Shown: piece by piece, positions 1 to 5,140 of the stretch
Position numbering within the stretch: position 1 is the stretch's first letter
Layout: the number at the start of each line of letters is the position of its first letter
Origin: Shewanella sp.
GTDB taxonomy: Bacteria; Pseudomonadota; Gammaproteobacteria; Enterobacterales; Shewanellaceae
Direction: 5' to 3'
Assembly: GCA_004195335.1 (NCBI GenBank)
Contig: SDWK01000213.1
Coordinates: 1-5,140, forward strand
Length of the DNA stretch: 5,140 nt
Translations under genes and position numbers: made by a program
The notes under the pieces: model-generated
Told to the model about the DNA's origin: nothing
The model's database searches: none
Seen by the model: only the letters and a program-made list of their open reading frames with translations

Positions 1-6
1 GGAAAA
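1..6 (+). promoter_or_regulatory. Partial ribosome binding site of the adaptor gene
   Basis: The window opens with GGAAAA. The GGA sits 6 bases before the ATG at position 10, which is a reasonable Shine-Dalgarno position. Any further 5' bases of the site lie outside the window. The reading frame stays open from base 1 to the ATG, so this site and the N-terminal membrane anchor that follows are what decide the start. No promoter for the operon can be seen, because it lies upstream. Confidence 0.45.
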
Positions 7-9
7 TTA

Positions 10-1095
10 ATGAAAAAAATAATAATAACGATAATTTTGGTCTCAGTGGCTTGGTTCGCTTACCAAGAGTTTTCTCCCAATTCCCCTTCCAAAGCAAATA
101 AAACACGCCCGATTGCTAATGTTGTCGTTGCTAAAGCCTCTATGGAGCCTGTTAGGGATGAGGTTGAGGCGCTCGGTACCAGCAAAGCCTATGAATCAAT
201 AACGGTAACCCCTAAAGTCACCGAAGTGGTGACGAAAATTAATTTCAATGATGGTGATAGTGTTGAGAAAGGGCGCTTACTTGTTCAGTTACAAGATAGA
301 GAGCAAGTTGCCAGAGTCACTGTCGCAAAGGTACGCGTAACTGACCATGAGCGAGAACTTGAAAGGATCCGTTCACTCGTGACCAGTCAGACGATTGCGG
401 AACTGGAAAGAGACAGGTTGCAAACCCTAATCGATACGACTAAAGCTGAGCTGGTTCAAGCGCAGTCGGCACTAAAGGACCGTGCCATTACTGCTCCGTT
501 CAAGGGGCGGTTAGGTCTAAGGCATATCAGTGTAGGCAGTCTAGTTTCTCCGGGAACAGTGATCACCACATTAGATGATATTTCGATAATTAAGCTGGAT
601 TTTTCAGTTCCTGAGCGTTTCTTACAATCCTTGGCCATAGGTAAAAGTGTGGAAGCCACCGCGGTAGCATTCCCGGATGAGCTCTTTAGCGGATTGGTTG
701 TTTCTATCGATAGTAGAGTCAACCCAACGACGCGCGCCGTCATGGTTCGTGCCGAGATCAGTAATGCCAAGCATAGACTGCTTCCCGGTATGCTGATGAA
801 GGTAAAATTGATTAAGCAGAGCCGAGAAGCCTTGATCTTGCCTGAATCTGCCATCATCCCCATTCAGGATAGGCATTATGTCTATCTCGTGAATGAGGAA
901 CAGGTAGTGATTAAGAAAGAGGTTGAACTTGGACTGAGAAAGCGTGGCTGGGTCGAAGTGCTTAAAGGTGTCGAATTGGGTGAACAGGTGGTGATCCGAG
1001 GGATCCTCAAGGTGAGACCTGGTGACAAGGTTAAAGTCCAATTTAGTGAAAAATTTAGTTTTTTAAAGGAAGCTAAAGTAGGGCCTACCGCATGA
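10..1095 (+). CDS. RND efflux pump periplasmic adaptor (membrane fusion protein, AcrA/MexA type)
   Basis: This 361-residue adaptor would link an inner-membrane RND permease to an outer-membrane TolC-like duct. Residues 1-19 are a KK-led hydrophobic signal anchor. There is no lipobox cysteine, so it is probably not a lipoprotein. Residues about 62-97 form the first lipoyl half (NFNDGDSVEKG near 78-88). Residues about 98-157 form a charged, heptad-like alpha hairpin, and about 160-190 the second lipoyl half (TAPFKGRLGLR, then VGSLVSPG). Residues about 191-268 form the beta barrel, including the family-typical NPTTRAVMVRAE and LLPGM. Residues about 269-346 form the membrane-proximal domain (LPESAI onward, ending RPGDKVKV). 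Length is within the family's usual range. The stop overlaps the next start by 4 bases, indicating a coupled operon with the permease. The ATG at 10 is chosen because a GGA lies 6 bases upstream and the anchor begins directly after it. In the hairpin tip, the usual Arg-Leu-Ser motif appears as R119, L123, A130, so the serine is missing. Family assignment is firm. The substrate is unknown, so no gene symbol is given. Confidence 0.95.
   Translation: MKKIIITIILVSVAWFAYQEFSPNSPSKANKTRPIANVVVAKASMEPVRDEVEALGTSKAYESITVTPKVTEVVTKINFNDGDSVEKGRLLVQLQDREQVARVTVAKVRVTDHERELERIRSLVTSQTIAELERDRLQTLIDTTKAELVQAQSALKDRAITAPFKGRLGLRHISVGSLVSPGTVITTLDDISIIKLDFSVPERFLQSLAIGKSVEATAVAFPDELFSGLVVSIDSRVNPTTRAVMVRAEISNAKHRLLPGMLMKVKLIKQSREALILPESAIIPIQDRHYVYLVNEEQVVIKKEVELGLRKRGWVEVLKGVELGEQVVIRGILKVRPGDKVKVQFSEKFSFLKEAKVGPTA
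1079..1083 (+). promoter_or_regulatory. Ribosome binding site of the permease gene, inside the adaptor gene
   Basis: TAGGG ends 8 bases before the permease ATG at 1092 and lies within the last codons of the adaptor gene. An AAGGA at 1066-1070 is a better match to the anti-Shine-Dalgarno sequence, but at 21 bases it is too far from the start. The adaptor stop (TGA, 1093-1095) overlaps the ATG as ATGA. Ribosomes finishing the adaptor could therefore restart directly on the permease, which would make a modest site sufficient. Confidence 0.5.
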
Positions 1096-4000
1096 TTTTA
1101 ACTGATCTTTCAGTAAAGCGGCCAGTCTTTGCCTCCGTTATCAGTATTCTGCTTATCGCTTTTGGTCTCGTTTCTTTCGACAAGCTTCCGTTAAGAGAAT
1201 ATCCCAATATTGATCCACCTGTAGTATCTATTCAAACGAACTATCGAGGTGCTAGTGCGTCAGTGGTTGAGAGTCGTATTACTCAGCTGGTGGAAGACCG
1301 CATCAGTGGCGTCGAAGGTATTCGCCATATTAATTCCTCGAGTCGTGACGGGCGCTCCACAGTAACCTTAGAGTTCGATGTTGGCAGAGATATTGAAGCC
1401 GCGGCTAACGATGTTCGCGACCGAGTCTCTGGCTTGCTCAATAATTTACCCGAGGAAGCTGAGCCGCCAGAAGTACGCAAAGCCAATGGTGGTGATGAAG
1501 TCATCATGTGGTTAAATTTGGTGTCTGACCAGATGACGACCTTACAATTGACCGACTATGCTCGGCGTTACCTGACTGACCGGTTCTCTGTCATCGACGG
1601 TGTCGCCAATATTCGCATCGGTGGGGGTAAGGTTTATGCGATGCGGATTTGGATTGATAGACAGGCACTCGCGGCGCGGAACCTGACCGTTGCCGATATT
1701 GAAAAAGTGCTTCGCTCGGAAAATGTCGAGCTTCCGGCGGGCTCCATCGAATCAAAAGAGAGACATTTCACCGTTCGCGTCGAACGAAGTTTTCGAACCG
1801 TTGAGGATTTTTCCAGTTTGGTGCTTGCTGAGGGTGATGATGGCTATCTGATCAAATTAGGCGATGTGGCAAAGGTTGAGATTGGCTCGGAAGAAGAGCG
1901 GATCACCTTCAGGGGAAATCGTGAGGCGATGATCGGCTTGGGTGTTTCCAAGCAATCCACGTCGAATACCTTGGATGTTGCCAGGGCGGCTAATGCACTT
2001 GTCGATAAGCTCAACCCAACATTACCTGCCGGTATGGAGATTAAACGTTCATACGACAGCTCGGTATTCATCGAAGCCTCGGTAAAAGAGGTGTATCAAA
2101 CTCTCTTTATCGCTATGTTTCTGGTCATTGTGGTTATCTATCTGTTCTTAGGCAGCGTACGCGCCATGCTAATCCCCGCAATAACGGTACCTGTCTCGTT
2201 AATGGCAACCTTTATCGTGTTGTATGCGCTTGGGTATACGATTAATTTGCTAACTCTGCTCGCCATGATATTGGCCATCGGCATGGTCGTCGATGACGCC
2301 ATTGTGGTATTGGAAAACATTCATCGCCGCATTGAGGAGGGAGATTCACCACTTAAGGCGGCTTATCTTGGGTCGAGGGAAGTGGCGTTTGCCGTTGTGG
2401 CCACTACGCTTGTGCTGGTTGCGGTGTTCATGCCCATCACCTTTTTAGAGGGTGATTTGGGTAAGCTGTTCAAAGAGTTTGCGGTCGCGATGAGCGCTGC
2501 GGTGATTTTCTCGAGTATCGTCGCATTAACCCTGAGTCCCATGATGTGCTCGAAACTGCTTAAACCTGCGGGTGACGATCCTTGGCTTGTCAGGAAAGTA
2601 GATGCAGGGATGAACTATGTATCGGCGAAATATCAAGCGCTGATCATTAAATTGATGCGTTTTCCGCTGGTCGTGACCTCTCTAGTATTCATCGCTCTGG
2701 CGTGTAGTGCTTATTTAGTTAAAGAGGTCCCTCAAGAGTTTGCGCCAAGAGAGGATCGGGGCTCTATGTTCCTGATCGTTAACGGCCCTCAAGGGGCGAG
2801 TTATGAGTATATTGAATCCTATATGGATGAAATTGAAAATCGATTAATGCCTCTGGTCGATTCCGGTGAGGTCAAGCGCTTACTGATCCGCGCACCAAGA
2901 AGTTTCGGACGTAGTGCCAATTTTTCAAACGGTATGGCAATCATAGTGCTGGAAGATTGGGCTCAAAGAAGAAGTGCATTTGAGATCACCGGGGATATTC
3001 GCCGTCGTTTATCCGATCTCGCAGGCGTCAGAGCTTTTCCTGTCATGAGGCAAGCATTTGGCCGTGGGGTTGGTAAACCAGTGCAATTTGTACTGGGTGG
3101 GCCAAGCTATGAAGAGCTTGCTAAATGGCGAGATATCATTCTGGAGAAGGCTAAAGACAACCCTAAGCTAGTGGGGTTAGATCATGATTACAAAGAGACG
3201 AAGCCACAGCTTAGGGTCATCATCGATAAAGACAGGGCCGCCGATCTTGGCGTCTCCATATCGCACATTGGCCGAACATTAGAGTCTATGCTGGGCTCCC
3301 GTCTGGTGACGACCTTTATGCAGGATGGTGAAGAGTATGATGTCATCATCGAGGGGAACCGGGAGAATCAAAATACGGCCTCAGATCTTGAGAATATCTA
3401 TGTTCGTTCAGACCGGAATAAGCAGTTGATCCCGTTGTCTAACTTAGTGAGTGTTGAAGAGTTTGCCGATGCGAGTCAGCTAAACCGATACAATCGTATG
3501 CGCGCGATTACATTGGAAGCAAACTTAGCCGATGGCTACAGTTTGGGAGAAGCGCTGGATTACCTCAATGATCTGTCAAGAACTTATCTACCTGCGGAGG
3601 CGGTGATTAGCTATAAAGGTCAATCACTCGATTACCAAGAGTCAGGCAGTTCGATGTACTTTGTCTTTATCCTTGCACTCGGGATCGTCTTTTTGGTACT
3701 GGCCGCCCAATTTGAGAGCTTTATTCATCCCATGGTTATCATGTTGACAGTGCCTTTAGCCACACTTGGCGCCTTGGTCGGCTTGTGGTTAACCGGACAA
3801 AGCCTTAATATTTATAGTCAAATTGGAATCATCATGTTGGTCGGTCTGGCCGCAAAAAATGGTATTTTGATTGTAGAATTTGCTAATCAACTCAGAGATA
3901 AAGGGGTCGAGTTCGAAAGGGCAATTGTTCAGGCATCGGCGCAAAGATTACGTCCTATTTTAATGACCGGGATCACTACAGCAGCGGGTGCGGTACCTTT

Positions 4001-4187
4001 GGTATTGGCTGAGGGCGCCGGTGCTGAAACTCGCTTTGTCATCGGTGTCGTAGTGCTCTCCGGAATCGTGCTGGCAACGGCGTTTACCTTGTTGATTATT
4101 CCGGTGGCTTATTCATTGTTTGCGCGCAATTCAAGCTCACCCGAAGCCGTCGCTCGCGAACTGGCGAAAGAGTTAGAGATAAAGTAA
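1092..4187 (+). CDS. RND efflux pump permease, HAE1 family (AcrB-like)
   Basis: This 1031-residue inner-membrane, proton-driven drug/solute exporter is expected to act as a trimer with the upstream adaptor and an outer-membrane duct. AcrB has 1049 residues. The RND plan is visible: TM1 at about 10-28, a large periplasmic loop at about 29-335, TM2-TM6 at about 336-486, TM7 at about 524-543, a second loop at about 544-853, and TM8-TM12 at about 854-1010. Proton-relay residues are all present: D401 and D402 in GMVVDDAIVVLEN (AcrB D407/D408), K922 in GLAAKNGILIVEF (K940), R952 (R971) and T959 in RPILMTG (T978). The Asp pair and the VLENIHRR context favour HAE1 over the heavy-metal (CzcA-like) class. 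The porter domain is divergent: the AcrB hydrophobic-trap phenylalanines align by hand to V137, G178, I599, S604, G606 and I617. The frame is intact with no frameshift. The ATG at 1092 gives the standard short cytoplasmic N-terminus (MILTDLSVKRPVFA). The substrate cannot be told from sequence, and many HAE1 paralogues look alike, so no symbol is assigned. Confidence 0.96.
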   Translation: MILTDLSVKRPVFASVISILLIAFGLVSFDKLPLREYPNIDPPVVSIQTNYRGASASVVESRITQLVEDRISGVEGIRHINSSSRDGRSTVTLEFDVGRDIEAAANDVRDRVSGLLNNLPEEAEPPEVRKANGGDEVIMWLNLVSDQMTTLQLTDYARRYLTDRFSVIDGVANIRIGGGKVYAMRIWIDRQALAARNLTVADIEKVLRSENVELPAGSIESKERHFTVRVERSFRTVEDFSSLVLAEGDDGYLIKLGDVAKVEIGSEEERITFRGNREAMIGLGVSKQSTSNTLDVARAANALVDKLNPTLPAGMEIKRSYDSSVFIEASVKEVYQTLFIAMFLVIVVIYLFLGSVRAMLIPAITVPVSLMATFIVLYALGYTINLLTLLAMILAIGMVVDDAIVVLENIHRRIEEGDSPLKAAYLGSREVAFAVVATTLVLVAVFMPITFLEGDLGKLFKEFAVAMSAAVIFSSIVALTLSPMMCSKLLKPAGDDPWLVRKVDAGMNYVSAKYQALIIKLMRFPLVVTSLVFIALACSAYLVKEVPQEFAPREDRGSMFLIVNGPQGASYEYIESYMDEIENRLMPLVDSGEVKRLLIRAPRSFGRSANFSNGMAIIVLEDWAQRRSAFEITGDIRRRLSDLAGVRAFPVMRQAFGRGVGKPVQFVLGGPSYEELAKWRDIILEKAKDNPKLVGLDHDYKETKPQLRVIIDKDRAADLGVSISHIGRTLESMLGSRLVTTFMQDGEEYDVIIEGNRENQNTASDLENIYVRSDRNKQLIPLSNLVSVEEFADASQLNRYNRMRAITLEANLADGYSLGEALDYLNDLSRTYLPAEAVISYKGQSLDYQESGSSMYFVFILALGIVFLVLAAQFESFIHPMVIMLTVPLATLGALVGLWLTGQSLNIYSQIGIIMLVGLAAKNGILIVEFANQLRDKGVEFERAIVQASAQRLRPILMTGITTAAGAVPLVLAEGAGAETRFVIGVVVLSGIVLATAFTLLIIPVAYSLFARNSSSPEAVARELAKELEIK

Positions 4188-4217
4188 TTAAATAAAGCGA
4201 TAAATGTGTGAAGCAGC

Positions 4218-4250
4218 AAAAGGCCTGTCAATCAACGGATAGGCCTTTTT
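4218..4250. terminator. Rho-independent terminator, probably bidirectional
   Basis: AAAAGGCCTGTC (4218-4229) pairs with GATAGGCCTTTT (4238-4249). This gives a 12-base-pair stem with one G-T wobble and an 8-base loop, and a run of five T ends at 4250. It lies 30 bases after the permease stop at 4187, so it should end the efflux operon transcript. Read on the minus strand, the stem is followed by four T residues and lies about 60 bases past the stop of the convergent LOG-family gene. It could therefore serve both genes. The rest of the 123-base gap between the two genes is AT-rich, and nothing else recognisable was found in it. Confidence 0.88.
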
Positions 4251-4310
4251 ACTTAATTAAAAGGCAGTAAATCGTTGCCTGAATTGCTGATCCCACCAAT
4301 GATAGGTTCT

Positions 4311-4994
4311 CTAGTTCTCAGGGGAATAGATTGTTTTGGAACGTCTTATTTTTAGCATCTTGTATTTTCTATGCTGTACCATTATCGATACCACCTCTTC
4401 AATATCATCTGTGACGGTGAGCAGCTTCAGATCTTCCGCTGAGATGAGTCCTTGCTTGAGTGGCTGAGCCGTCAACCAATCCAATAATCCTTGCCAAAAT
4501 TCGATGCCAAACAGCACGATTGGAATGGGGTAGATTTTATTAGTCTGCAATAAGGTCAGTGCTTCAAAGAACTCATCGAAGGTTCCAAAGCCACCGGGCA
4601 TACAGATATAGCCCATAGAATGTTTGACAAACATGACTTTTCTGGCAAAAAAATAGCGATAACTTAAGGAGATGTTTTGAAAGGGATTAGGTGACTGCTC
4701 CATGGGGAGATCGATGTTTAACCCAACCGATTTAGCCTTGCACTCATAGGCCCCTTTATTTCCCGCTTCCATGATTCCCGGGCCGCCACCGGTTATGGTT
4801 GCAAATCCTTCTTGGGCCAGACGCCGTGCCAGCTGTTCCGCCTTCTGATAATAGAGATTGTCCGGAGTTACCCTAGCGGAACCAAAAATTGAGATGGCAA
4901 AACCAAGATCAGAAAGTACATCGATGCCTTCGGTGAACTCTGCGATTATCCTGAATAGGCGCCATGACTCATCGCCTTTGAAATCATCAATCAT
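4311..4994 (-). CDS. LOG-family protein (TIGR00730 type), predicted nucleotide 5'-monophosphate phosphoribohydrolase
   Basis: This 227-residue cytosolic protein has a Rossmann-like fold of the kind formerly labelled 'lysine decarboxylase'. Characterised LOG proteins hydrolyse the N-glycosidic bond of cytokinin or purine nucleoside 5'-monophosphates, releasing the base and ribose 5-phosphate. Visible family marks, in order: SIFGSAR at 35-41; the nucleotide-binding GGGPGIMEAGNKGA at 69-82; R118-K119 in FFARKVMF; and the hallmark PGGFGTFDE at 133-141. R118 and E141 are the expected catalytic Arg and Glu. A helical N-terminal segment (about 8-30, ESWRLFRIIAEFTEGIDVL) precedes the fold, as in the longer LOG subgroup, and the C-terminal tail is basic (about 209-220). 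The ATG at 4994 is chosen because the conserved N-terminal segment starts soon after it. The ribosome site is weak, with only GAG 9 bases upstream (4004-series complement at 5004-5006). The gene converges on the efflux operon, with no sign of a shared function. The physiological substrate in this organism is unknown. Confidence 0.93.
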   Translation of the reverse strand: MIDDFKGDESWRLFRIIAEFTEGIDVLSDLGFAISIFGSARVTPDNLYYQKAEQLARRLAQEGFATITGGGPGIMEAGNKGAYECKAKSVGLNIDLPMEQSPNPFQNISLSYRYFFARKVMFVKHSMGYICMPGGFGTFDEFFEALTLLQTNKIYPIPIVLFGIEFWQGLLDWLTAQPLKQGLISAEDLKLLTVTDDIEEVVSIMVQHRKYKMLKIRRSKTIYSPEN

Positions 4995-5006
4995 ACTTTA
5001 ATACTC

Positions 5007-5054
5007 GATAGTTCATCATGATAGCTCATTGTGATAGTTCATTAGATAGAACAT
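5007..5054. repeat. Four imperfect tandem copies of GATAGTTCAT upstream of the LOG-family gene
   Basis: GATAGTTCAT occurs at 5007-5016 and again, identical, at 5033-5042. GATAGCTCAT (one change) is at 5020-5029 and GATAGAACAT (two changes) is at 5045-5054. Start-to-start distances are 13, 13 and 12 bases. On the LOG gene's strand the unit reads ATGAACTATC. The array ends 12 bases before the start codon, so it lies in the leader or promoter of that gene. It may be an operator array, a leader structure or simple slippage-derived sequence. Which of these it is cannot be decided from one copy. Confidence 0.7.
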
Positions 5055-5066
5055 AAACATGATGAA
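5012..5066. repeat. 9-base inverted repeat bracketing the tandem array
   Basis: TTCATCATG at 5012-5020 is the exact reverse complement of CATGATGAA at 5058-5066, with 37 bases between the arms. The arms overlap the first tandem unit and lie just outside the fourth. If transcribed on the minus strand they could form a long-loop stem in the leader of the LOG-family mRNA. A 9-base match over so short a distance in AT-rich DNA could also arise by chance. Confidence 0.4.
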
Positions 5067-5078
5067 GAGTGTCGACGT

Positions 5079-5106
5079 ATTCTAAGTCTAGGTCAGAGTG
5101 ATTAAA
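5079..5106 (-). promoter_or_regulatory. Weak candidate promoter for the LOG-family gene
   Basis: On the minus strand, TTTAAT (complement of 5101-5106) and TAGAAT (complement of 5079-5084) are separated by 16 bases. They make a possible -35/-10 pair, with the -10 a fair match and the -35 poor. This would place the transcript start near 5072 and the tandem array inside the leader. A competing -10, TCTAAT (complement of 5041-5046), has no good -35. Both are guesses from consensus matching. Confidence 0.2.
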
Positions 5107-5121
5107 TTCGCAGGATTAACA

Positions 5122-5140
5122 CTGTCTCTTATACACATCT
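5122..5140. other. Tn5 mosaic end: sequencing-adapter remnant at contig end
   Basis: CTGTCTCTTATACACATCT is an exact 19-base match to the reverse complement of the Tn5 transposase mosaic end, the shared part of Nextera (tagmentation) adapters. It occupies the last bases of the window and stops precisely at the mosaic-end boundary, where the two library adapters diverge from each other. It should be treated as library-derived, with genomic sequence ending at 5121. The less likely alternative is the edge of an engineered mini-Tn5 insertion, which carries the same end in the same orientation. Confidence 0.95.

Noticed and set aside
456..1041. Two long minus-strand open frames (456-863 and 622-1041) inside the adaptor gene
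   Set aside because: They are antisense to a clearly conserved adaptor, overlap each other, and show no recognisable domain or convincing ribosome site. They are frame shadows.
1283..2320. Minus-strand open frames at 1283-1507, 1844-2071 and 2138-2320 inside the permease gene
   Set aside because: They are short, low-complexity (rich in Ser, Thr and Ala), and opposite strongly conserved RND sequence. No family is recognisable.
4253..4260. TTAATTAA palindrome after the terminator
   Set aside because: It is an 8-base AT-only palindrome in AT-rich intergenic DNA, which is expected by chance and has no supporting context.
4311..4994. A lysine decarboxylase, as this family is often labelled
   Set aside because: The PGGFGTFDE and GGGPG motifs mark the LOG family. 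The old label arose from misannotation, and there is no pyridoxal-phosphate fold here.
5122..5140. A natural Tn5/IS50 insertion at the window end
   Set aside because: The 19-base sequence is the engineered hybrid mosaic end, which differs from the native IS50 outside and inside ends. It sits exactly at the contig end, so adapter is the simpler explanation.
1..5140. A novel defence, mobile or biosynthetic system
   Set aside because: All three genes belong to well-known families, are intact and have ordinary context. No transposase, integrase, repeat array of CRISPR type, toxin-antitoxin pair or unknown conserved gene was found on either strand.

Overview
The window looks like the end of a draft-assembly contig from a gammaproteobacterium. 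Base composition is moderate, near an even AT/GC balance. The protein sequences resemble those of marine genera such as Shewanella, but this assignment rests on recollection of protein style and is not proven. Three complete genes are present. Nothing here supports a mobile element, CRISPR array, RNA gene or new defence system.

Layout. Positions 10-1095 (+) encode the periplasmic adaptor (membrane fusion protein) of an RND efflux pump. Positions 1092-4187 (+) encode its inner-membrane RND permease of the HAE1 (hydrophobe/amphiphile efflux) type. The two genes share a 4-base ATGA overlap, so they form a translationally coupled pair. A strong hairpin terminator at 4218-4250 closes the operon. 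No outer-membrane channel gene follows, so the pump must use a TolC-like protein encoded upstream of the window or elsewhere. A LOG-family nucleotide 5'-monophosphate phosphoribohydrolase-like gene lies convergently on the minus strand at 4311-4994. Its upstream region (4995-5121) carries four imperfect copies of a 10-base motif bracketed by a 9-base inverted repeat.

The last 19 bases (5122-5140) exactly match the Tn5 mosaic end used in Nextera/tagmentation libraries. They are almost certainly adapter and not genome.

How the genes work together: the permease uses the proton gradient (the Asp-Asp/Lys/Arg/Thr relay is intact) to take up substrate from the periplasm or outer membrane leaflet. 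The adaptor bridges it to an outer-membrane duct. The LOG-like protein is a cytosolic nucleotide enzyme with no evident link to the pump. By hand alignment, the porter domain of the permease lacks all six phenylalanines of the AcrB hydrophobic trap. Its substrates should therefore not be assumed to match those of AcrB.
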